Shown piece after piece: positions 1 through 9,881 of a stretch of 64,000 bases of DNA (positions within the stretch are counted from its first letter, which is position 1; each line of letters starts with the position of its first letter). The notes beneath the pieces were generated by a model. That model was given only the letters and a program-made list of their open reading frames with translations. It searched no databases and had not been told where the DNA came from. A program made the translations under genes and the position numbers. Source of the DNA: Candidatus Vallotiella sp. (ex Adelges kitamiensis) (GTDB lineage Bacteria; Pseudomonadota; Gammaproteobacteria; Burkholderiales; Burkholderiaceae); assembly GCF_020342435.1 (NCBI RefSeq), contig NZ_CP080504.1, positions 1 through 64,000 of the forward strand, written 5' to 3'.

Positions 1-156
1 CTAGGCTAGTCGACTGCGATAATTAAACGATTATACAGCTTCTTTATAAAGCGCTTTTATAAAAGTTATTAATACAATAGTAGTTTAAAAGTTACTTAGA
101 TAAATAAGGATAGTAAGGAGGGTCGCTTTTGACGAAGTTAACCTATACTGGGGTAG

Positions 157-185
157 TTGACACTCGCATCTAATTAGCTGACAAT
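157..185 (+). promoter_or_regulatory. Sigma-70-type promoter of the tRNA-tuf operon
   Basis: A TTGACA box (157-162) is followed after exactly 17 bases by GACAAT (180-185). Transcription would begin about 7-8 bases later, just before tRNA-Tyr at 200. It is the best -35/-10 pair upstream of the tRNA cluster and would drive tRNA-Tyr, tRNA-Gly, tRNA-Thr and probably tuf. The -35 is perfect and the -10 matches in four of six positions. Function is inferred from position. Confidence 0.6.
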
Positions 186-199
186 GCCTATCCTTTGCA

Positions 200-286
200 G
201 GAGGGGTGCCCGAGTGGTTAAAGGGGGCAGACTGTAAATCTGTTGGCTTTACGCCTACGTTGGTTCGAATCCAACCTCCTCCACCA
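200..286 (+). tRNA. tRNA-Tyr (anticodon GUA)
   Basis: The acceptor stem GGAGGGG (200-206) pairs with CTCCTCC plus an encoded CCA at 284-286. The anticodon GTA lies at 233-235, and the T-arm GTTGG-TTCGAAT-CCAAC is intact. The 87-nt length reflects the long variable arm typical of bacterial tRNA-Tyr. It is first in a tRNA-Tyr/Gly/Thr-tuf cluster, the arrangement usual in beta- and gammaproteobacteria. Confidence 0.97.
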
Positions 287-321
287 GAATTTATTGATAG
301 TAATATAAGAAAAATTATCTT

Positions 322-395
322 GCGGGTGTAGCTTAATGGTAGAGCAGAAGTCTTCCAAGCTTATGACGAGGGTTCGATTCCCTTCACCCGCTCCA
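322..395 (+). tRNA. tRNA-Gly (anticodon UCC)
   Basis: The acceptor GCGGGTG (322-328) pairs with CACCCGC, followed by T and an encoded CCA (393-395). The anticodon loop CTTCCAA (352-358) places TCC at 354-356. It lies 35 bases after tRNA-Tyr and is presumably processed from the same transcript. Confidence 0.97.
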
Positions 396-409
396 ATATA
401 TAGGTATTT

Positions 410-484
<75 letters not shown>

Positions 485-546
485 GTAAGTTTTAGTGATG
501 CGTTTTCGCGCGAAGCAACAGATCAAATTCCTGTGAGGAGTCAAAA

Positions 547-1737
547 ATGGCTAAAGGCAAGTTTAGACGAACCAAGCCGCACGTGAACGTAGGCACGATC
601 GGTCACGTTGACCATGGCAAAACCACACTGACGGCGGCACTCGCGACAGTGCTATCATCGAGGTTTGGTGGCGAAGCGAAGAAATACGATGAGATTGATG
701 CAGCGCCGGAAGAAAAAGCTCGTGGCATTACGATCAATACAGCGCATATTGAGTATGAGACAGAACAGCGTCACTATGCACATGTAGACTGCCCGGGTCA
801 CGCAGACTACGTGAAAAATATGATCACGGGCGCAGCACAGATGGATGGCGCGATCCTAGTTGTGTCGGCTGCTGACGGCCCGATGCCCCAAACGCGTGAG
901 CACATTCTACTAGCACGTCAGGTGGGTGTACCGTATATCGTTGTATTCCTGAATAAATGCGATATGGTAGACGATGCGGAGCTGCTCGAACTAGTAGAAA
1001 TGGAAGTGCGCGAGCTGCTATCTAAGTATGAGTTTCCTGGCGATAATACACCGATTATTAAAGGTTCGGCGAAGCTAGCCCTAGAGGGAGACAAAAGCGA
1101 GTTAGGTGAGGCAGCGATGCTAAGTCTGGCTAATGCGTTAGATGTGCACATCCCAACACCTGAGCGTGTGGTAGATGGCACATTTCTCATGCCGGTGGAA
1201 GATGTCTTCTCAATTTCCGGCCGTGGCACCGTAGTTACTGGACGCGTGGAGCGTGGAGTAATTAAGGTTGGTGAAGAAATTGAGATTGTGGGTATACGCA
1301 ACACATCAAAGACAACATGTACAGGCGTGGAGATGTTCCGAAAACTTTTAGACCAGGGTCAAGCTGGTGATAACGTAGGTATACTACTACGTGGTACTAA
1401 GCGTGAGGATGTAGAGCGCGGCCAAGTATTATCTAAGCCTGGGACAATCACGCCACATACGCACTTCACAGCAGAAGTATACGTGCTAAGTAAAGACGAA
1501 GGCGGGCGACACACGCCATTTTTTAATAATTATCGGCCGCAATTCTATTTCCGAACGACAGATGTGACAGGCTCAATTGAGTTACCTCTAGACAAAGAAA
1601 TGGTGATGCCGGGTGATAACATATCGATCACAGTCAAGTTAATTGCGCCAATCGCAATGGAAGAAGGCCTGCGCTTTGCAATCCGTGAAGGTGGTCGTAC
1701 TGTCGGTGCTGGTGTTGTTGCTAAGATTATTAAATAA
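547..1737 (+). CDS. tuf: Elongation factor Tu, copy 1
   Basis: EF-Tu carries aminoacyl-tRNA to the ribosome as a GTP complex. The 396-residue protein has the G1 loop GHVDHGKT (residues 19-26), G3 DCPGH (about 81-85) and G4 NKCD (about 136-139), followed by the two beta-barrel domains and the usual C-terminus. A GAGGAG ribosome site sits just before the ATG. The gene follows three tRNAs and precedes tRNA-Trp and secE, the classical tufB position. Its protein is identical to the second copy at 20310, and the DNA also appears identical, including 33 bases past the stop. This points to gene conversion. Confidence 0.98.
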   Translation: MAKGKFRRTKPHVNVGTIGHVDHGKTTLTAALATVLSSRFGGEAKKYDEIDAAPEEKARGITINTAHIEYETEQRHYAHVDCPGHADYVKNMITGAAQMDGAILVVSAADGPMPQTREHILLARQVGVPYIVVFLNKCDMVDDAELLELVEMEVRELLSKYEFPGDNTPIIKGSAKLALEGDKSELGEAAMLSLANALDVHIPTPERVVDGTFLMPVEDVFSISGRGTVVTGRVERGVIKVGEEIEIVGIRNTSKTTCTGVEMFRKLLDQGQAGDNVGILLRGTKREDVERGQVLSKPGTITPHTHFTAEVYVLSKDEGGRHTPFFNNYRPQFYFRTTDVTGSIELPLDKEMVMPGDNISITVKLIAPIAMEEGLRFAIREGGRTVGAGVVAKIIK

Positions 1738-1783
1738 AACACAGCTTTTATTATAGGAATATATTGTAGTTACAGCGCGCTTT

Positions 1784-1859
1784 AGGGGTATAGCTCAACT
1801 GGTAGAGCGTCGGTCTCCAAAACCGAAGGTCGGGGGTTCGATGCCCTCTACCCCTGCCA
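1784..1859 (+). tRNA. tRNA-Trp (anticodon CCA)
   Basis: The acceptor AGGGGTA (1784-1790) pairs with TACCCCT, followed by G and an encoded CCA (1857-1859). The anticodon CCA is at 1817-1819 and the T-arm contains GGTTCGATG. It sits between tuf and secE, as in Burkholderia and Escherichia. The tuf repeat stops 13 bases before this gene. Confidence 0.97.
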
Positions 1860-1898
1860 ATACAACACCGTTTATACGGTATATTTGTTTAGAGTATT

Positions 1899-2279
1899 AT
1901 GGCAAATTCATCCGCTGAAACTGTAAATACTATAGGTAATAGATTACTATTTGCACTAAGCATACTACTAATTATTGCTGGAGTTTCTGGTTTTTATCTA
2001 CTGGAGATGTATGATTGGTATATACGTAGTCTAGTTTTGGTAATTTGTGTTGTTGTAGGCATTGCAGTAGAGCTTGCCTCTTCTTCAGGCAGAAGCTTTA
2101 TTATATTTGTGAAAGATTCATATCGTGAGGTTCAAAAAGTTATTTGGCCAACCCGAAAAGAGGCTAGTCAAACAACTATAGTCGTATTTAGTTTTGTGTT
2201 GCTGATGGCAATCTATCTATGGATTAGTGATAAGACTATTGAATGGATTATCTTTTCACTGATTTTAGGTTGGAAGTGA
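1899..2279 (+). CDS. secE: Preprotein translocase subunit SecE
   Basis: SecE clamps SecY in the inner-membrane Sec channel. The protein has 126 residues and three predicted membrane segments (about residues 13-34, 45-62 and 97-116). The conserved amphipathic motif before the third helix includes [12 protein letters not shown], the signature of the family. It is the three-helix form seen in proteobacteria. The gene is followed after one base by nusG, so the two are certainly cotranscribed. Its partner SecY is encoded at 31280. Confidence 0.95.
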   Translation: MANSSAETVNTIGNRLLFALSILLIIAGVSGFYLLEMYDWYIRSLVLVICVVVGIAVELASSSGRSFIIFVKDSYREVQKVIWPTRKEASQTTIVVFSFVLLMAIYLWISDKTIEWIIFSLILGWK

Positions 2280-2280
2280 T

Positions 2281-2838
2281 ATGAATAATAGTACAGCACC
2301 ACTAGGTGAAAATCGTTGGTATGTCGTACATGTCTATTCTGGTATGGAAAAAAGTGTACAACGTACGCTTCAAGAGCGTATTGAACGTGCTGGTATGCAG
2401 GATAAATTTGGTCAGATCTTAGTTCCAACAGAAGAGGTTGTCGAAATTAAGGGTGGACATAAATCACTAACCGAACGCCGGTTTTTTCCGGGTTACGTGT
2501 TAGTAGAAATGGTAATGACTGATGAAACATGGCATTTAGTAAAAAATACCGCCAAAGTTACTGGATTTGTCGGTGGTGTTCGGAATCGTCCAAGTCCTAT
2601 TTCTCAGCATGAAGTTAATAAAATTATGTCGCAAATGCAAGAAGGCGTCGAGAAACCACGGCCAAAAACTTTGTTTGAGGTTGGGGAGTTGATTCGTGTT
2701 AAAGAGGGCCCTTTTACAGATTTTAATGGCAGTGTTGAGGAAGTAAATTATGAAAAGTCGCGTGTTCGTGTTTCAGTAACAATTTTTGGTCGAGCTACGC
2801 CAGTTGAGCTTGAATTTGGCCAGGTTGAAAAGGTCTAA
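2281..2838 (+). CDS. nusG: Transcription termination/antitermination factor NusG
   Basis: NusG binds RNA polymerase and couples it to Rho or to the ribosome. The 185-residue protein has the N-terminal NGN domain beginning [10 protein letters not shown]-like (WYVVHVYSG, residues 13-21), the conserved [10 protein letters not shown] segment (about 70-79), and a C-terminal KOW domain with [11 protein letters not shown] (about 141-151). The length is typical. It starts two bases after the secE stop and precedes the L11-L1 genes. Confidence 0.97.
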   Translation: MNNSTAPLGENRWYVVHVYSGMEKSVQRTLQERIERAGMQDKFGQILVPTEEVVEIKGGHKSLTERRFFPGYVLVEMVMTDETWHLVKNTAKVTGFVGGVRNRPSPISQHEVNKIMSQMQEGVEKPRPKTLFEVGELIRVKEGPFTDFNGSVEEVNYEKSRVRVSVTIFGRATPVELEFGQVEKV

Positions 2839-2997
2839 ATTAGATTTCATGTTTAATATAAGCTTTCCACGTAACAGAGTCTTATCCAGTATTGAAGTAC
2901 TTTTAGTTTGCTTCATTAGCTATTAAGAAGCATTGGTATAGTTTTATAAAAGCATCTTACTACTTGCCGAACGCCTAGCGTTCACCCGAGATTTTAA

Positions 2998-3429
2998 ATG
3001 GCAAAAAAAATTATTAGCTTTATTAAGCTTCAGATTCCTGCGGGTAAAGCCACCCCTTCCCCACCTATTGGTCCAGCACTAGGTCAGCGAGGCTTAAATA
3101 TAATGGCGTTCTGTAAGGCATTTAATGCGCAAACACAAGGCCTTGAGCCGGGTTTGCCAACGCCAGTTTTAATTACGGCTTATGCAGATAAAAGTTTTAC
3201 GTTTGTTCTAAAAACCCCCCCAGCAGCCATTCTTATTAAGAAAGCAGCAAAGGTTGATAGAGGCTCGAATAAGCCACATATGGATAAAGTAGGTAATATT
3301 ACATACGCACAAGCCACAGAAATTGCTAAGACAAAGATGCCAGATCTTACCGCAGCTAGTCTTGATGCAGCAGTTCGTACAATCGCCGGTACTGCTCGTT
3401 CGATGGGTATTACTGTGGGAGGTGTGTAG
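2998..3429 (+). CDS. rplK: 50S ribosomal protein L11
   Basis: L11 binds 23S rRNA in the GTPase-associated centre. The 143-residue protein has the hallmark proline-rich N-terminal region ([20 protein letters not shown], about residues 13-32) and the C-terminal rRNA-binding domain with [10 protein letters not shown] and GTARSMGI. It runs directly into rplA with no spacer. A run of seven C residues (3215-3221) encodes the TPP segment. The 159-base spacer after nusG probably holds the L1-responsive leader, but I cannot identify the site. Confidence 0.97.
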   Translation: MAKKIISFIKLQIPAGKATPSPPIGPALGQRGLNIMAFCKAFNAQTQGLEPGLPTPVLITAYADKSFTFVLKTPPAAILIKKAAKVDRGSNKPHMDKVGNITYAQATEIAKTKMPDLTAASLDAAVRTIAGTARSMGITVGGV

Positions 3430-4128
3430 ATGGGCAAAGTTTCAAAGCGCTTAAAAGCACTGGAAAGTAAAGTCAATCACCTAAAGCTATACTCTATAGA
3501 TGATGCAATTTTGCTTGTGAAGCAGTGTTCGACTGCTAAGTTTAATGAATCAATAGATGTGGCAGTACAGCTAGGTATTGATGCAAAGAAATCAGATCAA
3601 GTAGTTCGTGGTTCAGTTGTATTACCAGCTGGTACCGGAAAAAGTGTGCGCGTTGCCGTATTTGCGCAAGGCGATAAAGCAGAACAGGCTAAAGCTGCGG
3701 GCGCTGAAATTGTTGGGATGGAAGACTTAGCTGAGCAAGTAAAAGCAGGTAATCTAAATTTCGACAGCGTAATAGCGTCACCAGACGCGATGCGTGTTGT
3801 TGGCACGCTCGGTCAAATTCTTGGCCCGCGTGGCTTAATGCCAAATCCTAAAATGGGCACAGTTACTCCTAATATAGCGACAGCAGTGAAGAATGCGAAA
3901 GCTGGCCAGGTGCAATTCCGTGTTGATAAAGGTGGGATTATCCATGCGACTATTGGTCGTGCATCATTTGAATCAAGCGATTTGAAATCTAATCTTACTA
4001 TATTAGTAGATACGCTACAAAAAATGAAACCAGCAACTAGTAAAGGTATTTACCTACGTAAAATTATGATATCAAGCACGATGGGTATCAGTGTGCGAGT
4101 AGATTTAAGTACGGTTATCGCAAAATAA
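3430..4128 (+). CDS. rplA: 50S ribosomal protein L1
   Basis: L1 binds the mobile stalk of 23S rRNA and, in enterobacteria, represses its own L11-L1 operon. The 232-residue protein includes the family signature near [20 protein letters not shown] (about residues 115-135) and [14 protein letters not shown] (about 133-146). The ATG immediately follows the rplK stop codon, so translation is coupled. Length and sequence are ordinary. Confidence 0.97.
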   Translation: MGKVSKRLKALESKVNHLKLYSIDDAILLVKQCSTAKFNESIDVAVQLGIDAKKSDQVVRGSVVLPAGTGKSVRVAVFAQGDKAEQAKAAGAEIVGMEDLAEQVKAGNLNFDSVIASPDAMRVVGTLGQILGPRGLMPNPKMGTVTPNIATAVKNAKAGQVQFRVDKGGIIHATIGRASFESSDLKSNLTILVDTLQKMKPATSKGIYLRKIMISSTMGISVRVDLSTVIAK

Positions 4129-4433
4129 GTAATTACACAGTAAGATGTACTAATAGTTAAGCTTTTCTACCGCCTATAGGCTAGGTGTTTATGTGGTTGC
4201 TATAAGACGACATAGTTAATTATTAAGATCGTGGGTAAAAGTAGTTGTAGCACCCAATCTTTATTAAAGCCAACGCAGATAGCAAACTCGAAATAGTTTT
4301 GCAGAATATAAGCTGGGTGCAGTACTGTAATACCAGTGAAAATACCCCAACAATCTCGGGCGCGCTGTTCATGAAACGCGGTGCGCGATGTGGTCGGAAA
4401 GACCGTCTAACGGACCAAATCTGGAGGTTAAAC
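4129..4433 (+). promoter_or_regulatory. Untranslated leader upstream of rplJ (candidate L10 leader)
   Basis: There are 305 bases without a gene between rplA and rplJ. In proteobacteria this spacer holds a structured leader bound by the L10-L7/L12 complex, which represses rplJL translation. The last 90 bases are clearly more GC-rich than the rest and contain a small hairpin GGTC-GGAAA-GACC (about 4393-4405), followed by the Shine-Dalgarno CTGGAGG (4421-4427). Calling it the L10 leader rests on position and composition. I did not fold it. Confidence 0.4.
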
Positions 4434-4931
4434 GTGCCACTTAATCGTGAAGATAAGCGGGCCGTCGTAGCTAAGATTTCTGCAAAAGTTGCGAAAGCTC
4501 AGACTATTGTATTGGCTGAATATCGAGGGATTTCGGTTGGCGATCTAACCCATCTTCGCGCAAAAGCATATGAGCAACACGTATACCTATGTGTGTTGAA
4601 AAATACGCTTGCGCGCAAAGCGGTTATGGGTACGCCGTTTGCTCCACTTGCCGAGCATATGAGAGGTCCTTTAATTTATAGCATTTCAGACGATGTAATT
4701 CCGGCAGCTAAGGTTATTTATGACTTTAGCAAGGCTACTGACAAGCTTGTAATTAAAGCCGGCTTCTATGAAGGTAAGGTAATAAACAAAGTTGACGTGC
4801 AAGCGTTAGCTTCTATTCCGAGCCGAGAGGAACTGCTTGTGAGGCTGCTAAGTGTTATTCAAGCACCTGTTTATAGCTTCACATATGCTTTGGCTATTCT
4901 AGCCGAAAAGCGGCAGAGTGAAGCCGCCTGA
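4434..4931 (+). CDS. rplJ: 50S ribosomal protein L10
   Basis: L10 anchors the L7/L12 dimers to the ribosome stalk base. I start it at the GTG at 4434 (reading [12 protein letters not shown]), which is preceded by CTGGAGG at the right distance and gives 165 residues, the usual family length. The open frame extends 45 codons further upstream, but that part resembles no L10 and overlaps the probable regulatory leader. The C-terminal helix that binds L7/L12 is present. rplL follows after 76 bases. Confidence 0.95.
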   Translation: MPLNREDKRAVVAKISAKVAKAQTIVLAEYRGISVGDLTHLRAKAYEQHVYLCVLKNTLARKAVMGTPFAPLAEHMRGPLIYSISDDVIPAAKVIYDFSKATDKLVIKAGFYEGKVINKVDVQALASIPSREELLVRLLSVIQAPVYSFTYALAILAEKRQSEAA

Positions 4932-5007
4932 CAGGTAGCCGGGCACGAGCCCGGTTAACCGCGGATCGTTGGCTAAAAATCCAAATTCCAAGTTAGGAGT
5001 ATTTTAA

Positions 5008-5385
5008 ATGGCAATCGCAAAAGAAGACATCTTAGAAGCCGTTGGCGCGATGTCAGTCCTGGAGCTAAATGAGTTAGTTAAAGCCTTCGAGGAGAAGTTT
5101 AATGTATCGGCTGCTGCGCTTGCTGTTGCGGGTCCATTAGGTACCAGTAGTGACACTGCGGCGGTAGAAGAACAGATAGAGTTTGTAGTAAACCTACTAG
5201 AAGTTGGTCCGAATAAAGTATCAGTTATTAAGACTGTTCGTGAACTCACTGGCCTAGGTCTCAAGGAAGCAAAAGATTTAGTCGATAGCGCACCCAGATC
5301 TGTTAAGGAAGCGGTATCGAAAGACGTCGCTGAAGAGGCAAAGAAGAAACTTGAAGACGCTGGCGCAAAAACTGAAATTAAATAA
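5008..5385 (+). CDS. rplL: 50S ribosomal protein L7/L12
   Basis: L7/L12 recruits translation factors to the ribosome. The 125-residue protein has the N-terminal dimerisation helix ([16 protein letters not shown], about residues 15-30), a shortened alanine-rich hinge, and the compact C-terminal domain with [20 protein letters not shown]-like sequence (about 73-92). An AGGAG site precedes the ATG. The last coding bases and the stop codon lie inside a long hairpin (5363-5400). Confidence 0.97.
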   Translation: MAIAKEDILEAVGAMSVLELNELVKAFEEKFNVSAAALAVAGPLGTSSDTAAVEEQIEFVVNLLEVGPNKVSVIKTVRELTGLGLKEAKDLVDSAPRSVKEAVSKDVAEEAKKKLEDAGAKTEIK

Positions 5386-5400
5386 TTCCAGTTTTTGCGC
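5363..5400 (+). promoter_or_regulatory. Long hairpin spanning the rplL stop codon
   Basis: GCGCAAAAACTG (5363-5374) is repeated in perfect inverted form as CAGTTTTTGCGC (5389-5400). Inside it AATT pairs again with AATT around an AAAT loop. The result is a hairpin of about 16 base pairs with one mismatch that includes the rplL stop codon (5383-5385). It lacks its own T-tract and sits just before a terminator-like hairpin, so it may protect the rplJL mRNA or act as a processing site between rplL and rpoB. Confidence 0.7.
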
Positions 5401-5404
5401 GAAG

Positions 5405-5434
5405 GGCTGGCGGTTCCAGACCGTCAGCCTTTTT
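5405..5434 (+). terminator. Terminator/attenuator between rplL and rpoB
   Basis: GGCTGGCGGT (5405-5414) pairs with ACCGTCAGCC (5420-5429) with one G-T pair around a TCCAG loop, followed directly by TTTTT (5430-5434). This is a textbook intrinsic terminator. Enterobacteria have a partial attenuator at this position that lowers rpoBC expression relative to rplJL, and this is probably its equivalent. Confidence 0.8.
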
Positions 5435-5490
5435 GCGCTTTGTAGATCTAGCGAGCGCTTTAATAGCACTATGTTTGCGTCAAAGAAACT

Positions 5491-5531
5491 AAAGAAAAAA
5501 GCATTTAGCAAAATTATTTGCTTTTTTCTTT
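5491..5531 (+). promoter_or_regulatory. Overlapping alternative hairpins in the rpoB leader
   Basis: AAAGAAAAAAGCA (5491-5503) is perfectly complementary to TGCTTTTTTCTTT (5519-5531). The smaller hairpin AGCAAA-ATTA-TTTGCT (5507-5522) uses part of the same right arm and is followed by a T run, as in a terminator. The two cannot form together. No gene lies in 5386-5747 apart from these elements. The rpoB ribosome site GGAGAT lies just before 5748. Confidence 0.5.
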
Positions 5532-5747
5532 GCTTTCTGAAGCGACTGCAGAAGGCAAGTTTGGTCCGGGTAGCGGGCAATATGGGCAACCGCTGCTGTC
5601 AGCCAGCGGTTGGTAGCGGCCAACCACCAAGCTTCTTGGTCCATTCAGATATCTGGATGACCATAGGGTTTCAGTCGGTGAACACTCAGGCAATTTTATT
5701 CACTGCTGTTAGAGCAGTGTACTATCACGCCATGATTCGGAGATCGC

Positions 5748-8700
5748 ATGCAATATTCTTTCACCGAGAAGAAGCGTATTCGCAAAAGTTTTGCAAAACG
5801 CCCTATCGTTCACCCGGTTCCTTTTCTACTAGCTACTCAGCTTGAATCATTTAGTGCTTTTCTCCAAGGAGATGTGCCTGCTGCACAACGTAAGTCAGAG
5901 GGACTCCAGGCTGCTTTCACGTCTATTTTTCCGATTATTTCGCATAATGGTTTTGCCCAACTTAAGTTTGTTAGCTATGCGCTCTCATTGCCGGTATTCG
6001 ATGTCAAGGAGTGCCAGCAACGCGGCTTAACCTATTGTTCTGCATTACGGGCTAAGGTTCGCCTGGTTATTTTCGACAAAGAATCTCCAACTAAACCGCT
6101 TGTTAAGGAGGTTAAAGAGCAAGAAGTGTATATGGGCGAAATTCCGCTTATGACGCCAACCGGCTCGTTCGTAATCAACGGTACTGAGCGTGTAATTGTT
6201 TCGCAGCTACATCGGTCACCGGGCGTATTCTTTGAACACGATAAGGGTAAGACGCATAGCTCGGGTAAGCTATTATTCTCAGCGCGAATTATTCCGTACC
6301 GCGGCTCCTGGCTAGATTTTGAATTTGATCCAAAAGACATTCTGTACTTTCGGGTTGATCGTCGCCGTAAGATGCCGGTAACAATCCTGCTTAAAGCCAT
6401 TGGTTTGACGCCAGAGAAGATCTTAGCTAATTTCTTTGTATTCGACAACTTCACGTTGATAAACGAAGGTGCGCAGATGGAGTGCGTACTAGATCGATTG
6501 CAGGGCGAGGTTGCACGTTTTAATATTGCTGATCGAGATGGAAAAGTTATTGTCCAAAAAGATAAACGAATCAATGCCAAGCATATTTGTGATCTTGAGA
6601 ATACAAAGACGAAATATATCTTAGTACCGGATGACTACTTAATTGGTCGTGTTCTTGCCAAAAACGTGATTGACACTGATACCGGGGAGATAATTGCCCA
6701 TGCTAATGAGGAGATAACTGAGATTCTACTCGATAAGCTTCGAGAAATAGGAATGACAGAAATCCAGACGTTATACACAAATGATCTGGATCATGGTCCA
6801 TACATATCAGCAACGCTGCGTATCGACGATACTACCGATAAGACTGCCGCGAGAATTGCAATCTATCGGATGATGCGGCCAGGTGAGCCGCCCACAGAGG
6901 AAGCCGTCGAAGCGCTGTTTAACCGTTTGTTTTATAGTGAGGACGCGTACGACTTATCGAAAGTCGGCCGCATGAAGTTTAACCGACGTGTCGGTCGTGA
7001 CGAAATTCATGGTCAAATGACTTTGACTGATGCTGACCTTCTTGCCGCGATTAAGATCTTAGTCGAGTTACGTAATGGTAAGGGTGAAGTCGATGATATT
7101 GACCATCTTGGCAACCGTCGCGTACGCTGTGTCGGAGAGCTAGCTGAAAATCAGTTTCGGGCCGGCTTAGTGCGTGTAGAGCGTGCGGTTAAAGAGCGCC
7201 TTGGCCAAGCAGAAAGTGAGAACTTGATGCCGCACGACCTGATTAACTCAAAACCGATTTCGTCAGCGATTCGTGAGTTCTTCGGCTCCTCACAGCTATC
7301 ACAGTTTATGGATCAGACTAATCCACTATCTGAGATTACGCATAAGCGGCGCGTATCAGCGTTAGGACCAGGCGGGTTAACACGCGAGCGCGCTGGTTTT
7401 GAGGTGCGTGACGTTCACCCAACCCACTATGGCCGCGTATGCCCGATCGAAACGCCGGAAGGTCCAAACATTGGTCTTATTAATTCACTTGCATTATATG
7501 CCCACCTGAATGAATATTGTTTTCTTGAGACACCGTACCGGAAAGTAATCAATGGAAAAGTAACAAACCAGATTGACTACCTATCTGCGATTGAGGAAGG
7601 GCGATATGTAATCGCTCAGGCAAATGCGGCGATTGACGATGAAGGTAGGCTAATTGACGAGCTGGTTTCGGCTCGAGAAGCTGGTGAAACGCTGATGGTT
7701 ATACCAGATCGCATCCAGTATATGGATGTTGCGCCATCACAGATCGTGTCTGTAGCTGCATCGCTTATTCCATTCCTCGAGCATGATGATGCAAACCGTG
7801 CATTAATGGGTTCAAACATGCAGCGTCAAGCGGTACCTTGCTTACGGCCAGAAAAAGCGGTGGTTGGAACTGGTATTGAGCGTAGAACTGCCGTGGACTC
7901 CGGCACGACAGTACAGGTATTCCGCGGCGGAGTGATTGATTATGTTGACGCGCGCCGCGTAGTAATTCGCGTAAATGATGAGGAAGCGGTAGCTGGTGAG
8001 GTCGGAGTCGATATCTATAATCTGACTAAATATACGCGCTCAAACCAAAATACGAATATCAACCAGCGGCCTATTGCGAAAGTTGGAGATTGTGTCACGC
8101 GTGGCGACGTAATTGCTGATGGTGCGTCAACGGATCTAGGCGAGCTTGCGCTTGGCCAGAATATGCTGGTTGCTTTTACGCCGTGGAATGGCTACAACTT
8201 TGAGGATTCGCTTCTTATTTCTGAACGTGTCGTTTCCGATGATCGCTATACCTCGATCCATATTGAAGAGCTGAATGTTGTAGCACGAGATACGAAACTC
8301 GGGCCAGAAGAAATTACGCGAGATATCTCTAACCTAGCTGAAGTTCAGTTAGGCCGCTTAGATGAATCAGGTATCATTTATATTGGTGCTGAAGTTGAGG
8401 CGGGTGATGTGTTAGTTGGCAAGGTAACACCGAAAGGCGAAACTCAACTGACCCCAGAAGAAAAGCTGCTGCGCGCAATCTTCGGCGAGAAAGCCTCTGA
8501 TGTAAAAGATACCTCCTTGCGCGTTCCATCAGGTATGACTGGCACAGTAATTGATGTGCAAGCATTTACACGCGAAGGGATCCAGCGCGATAAACGCGCA
8601 CAGCAGATTATTGATGATGAGCTTAAACGCTATCGATTAGATTTGAATGACCAGTTGCGTATCGTTGAAAGCGATGCGTTCGAACGGTTAGCTCGGATGC

Positions 8701-9860
8701 TTAACGGTAAAGCTGCGAACGGCGGGCCGCAAAAGCTTACGAAGGGTACAAAGATTACACGCGAATACCTAGATCACCTAGATCATTATCACTGGTTTGA
8801 TATTCGCCTATCTGATGAAGATTCGGCGGCTCAACTAGAGGCAATCAAAGAATCGATCGAGCAGAAGCGCTATCAATTTGACCTCGCGTTTGAAGAAAAG
8901 CGCAAGAAACTTACACAAGGCGATGAACTGCCCCCGGGTGTACTAAAAATGGCTAAAGTATACCTAGCAGTCAAGCGTCGCTTGCAACCCGGTGACAAGA
9001 TGGCAGGTCGCCATGGTAACAAGGGTGTCGTCTCCAAGATCGTTCCAATTGAGGATATGCCATATATGGCTGATGGCCGCCCATGCGATATTGTGTTAAA
9101 TCCGTTAGGTGTCCCATCGAGAATGAATGTTGGGCAGATACTCGAAACTCACTTAGGCTGGTCCGCAAAAGGCTTGGGTTGGCGTATAGGTGAAATGTTG
9201 CAGGCTAAGAAAGCAACGCTAGTCCAGGATCTACGATTATTTTTGACGAAGATCTATAACGAGTCCGGTCATCTAGAGTCGATTGATGAAATGTCCGATA
9301 ATGAAATTATCGAGCTTGCGCAGAACTTGAAAGAAGGTGTGCCATTTGCAACACCGGTATTTGATGGTGCACATGAGAAAGAAATTTCTCATATGCTCGA
9401 TCTAGCGTTCCCAGATGAGATAGCACAGCAGCTAGGAATGACAAAGTCGAAGAACCAGGTGACACTGTACGATGGACGCACAGGCGAGGCTTTCGAACGT
9501 CCGGTAACTGTTGGTTATATGCATATGCTAAAGCTTCATCATTTAGTAGATGATAAGATGCATGCACGCTCGACTGGTCCGTATTCACTAGTGACGCAGC
9601 AGCCGTTAGGTGGTAAAGCCCAGTTTGGGGGGCAGCGCTTTGGGGAAATGGAAGTATGGGCGCTAGAGGCATATGGTGCATCCTACGTGTTGCAGGAAAT
9701 GTTGACAGTGAAGTCAGATGACGTAACAGGCCGTACAAGGGTATATGAAAACCTTGTTAAGGGTGATCATGTAATCGATGCGGGGATGCCGGAGTCATTC
9801 AACGTACTTGTGAAAGAAATACGGTCGCTCGGTATTGATATCGACCTAGACCGGAACTAA
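5748..9860 (+). CDS. rpoB: DNA-directed RNA polymerase subunit beta
   Basis: This is the beta subunit of RNA polymerase. At 1370 residues it matches the usual Burkholderiales length. It contains the rifampicin cluster ([20 protein letters not shown] region, about residues 510-530) with the wild-type D, H and S positions, so the sequence predicts rifampicin sensitivity. The active-site region [16 protein letters not shown] lies at about 1080-1095. The ATG starts [18 protein letters not shown] and has GGAGAT upstream. It is cotranscribed with rpoC, 21 bases downstream. A longer upstream open frame (from 5351) is in another phase and is not used. Confidence 0.98.
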   Translation: MQYSFTEKKRIRKSFAKRPIVHPVPFLLATQLESFSAFLQGDVPAAQRKSEGLQAAFTSIFPIISHNGFAQLKFVSYALSLPVFDVKECQQRGLTYCSALRAKVRLVIFDKESPTKPLVKEVKEQEVYMGEIPLMTPTGSFVINGTERVIVSQLHRSPGVFFEHDKGKTHSSGKLLFSARIIPYRGSWLDFEFDPKDILYFRVDRRRKMPVTILLKAIGLTPEKILANFFVFDNFTLINEGAQMECVLDRLQGEVARFNIADRDGKVIVQKDKRINAKHICDLENTKTKYILVPDDYLIGRVLAKNVIDTDTGEIIAHANEEITEILLDKLREIGMTEIQTLYTNDLDHGPYISATLRIDDTTDKTAARIAIYRMMRPGEPPTEEAVEALFNRLFYSEDAYDLSKVGRMKFNRRVGRDEIHGQMTLTDADLLAAIKILVELRNGKGEVDDIDHLGNRRVRCVGELAENQFRAGLVRVERAVKERLGQAESENLMPHDLINSKPISSAIREFFGSSQLSQFMDQTNPLSEITHKRRVSALGPGGLTRERAGFEVRDVHPTHYGRVCPIETPEGPNIGLINSLALYAHLNEYCFLETPYRKVINGKVTNQIDYLSAIEEGRYVIAQANAAIDDEGRLIDELVSAREAGETLMVIPDRIQYMDVAPSQIVSVAASLIPFLEHDDANRALMGSNMQRQAVPCLRPEKAVVGTGIERRTAVDSGTTVQVFRGGVIDYVDARRVVIRVNDEEAVAGEVGVDIYNLTKYTRSNQNTNINQRPIAKVGDCVTRGDVIADGASTDLGELALGQNMLVAFTPWNGYNFEDSLLISERVVSDDRYTSIHIEELNVVARDTKLGPEEITRDISNLAEVQLGRLDESGIIYIGAEVEAGDVLVGKVTPKGETQLTPEEKLLRAIFGEKASDVKDTSLRVPSGMTGTVIDVQAFTREGIQRDKRAQQIIDDELKRYRLDLNDQLRIVESDAFERLARMLNGKAANGGPQKLTKGTKITREYLDHLDHYHWFDIRLSDEDSAAQLEAIKESIEQKRYQFDLAFEEKRKKLTQGDELPPGVLKMAKVYLAVKRRLQPGDKMAGRHGNKGVVSKIVPIEDMPYMADGRPCDIVLNPLGVPSRMNVGQILETHLGWSAKGLGWRIGEMLQAKKATLVQDLRLFLTKIYNESGHLESIDEMSDNEIIELAQNLKEGVPFATPVFDGAHEKEISHMLDLAFPDEIAQQLGMTKSKNQVTLYDGRTGEAFERPVTVGYMHMLKLHHLVDDKMHARSTGPYSLVTQQPLGGKAQFGGQRFGEMEVWALEAYGASYVLQEMLTVKSDDVTGRTRVYENLVKGDHVIDAGMPESFNVLVKEIRSLGIDIDLDRN

Positions 9861-9881
9861 TCGGACTACTGGAGAGAAGCG

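Noticed and set aside
918-1304. Minus-strand open frame inside tuf (repeated at 20681-21067)
   Set aside because: A shadow of the EF-Tu coding frame, duplicated only because the gene is duplicated.
5351-5845. 164-residue plus-strand open frame between rplL and rpoB
   Set aside because: It overlaps both genes in another phase, and its translation comes from hairpin arms and spacer; no family resemblance.
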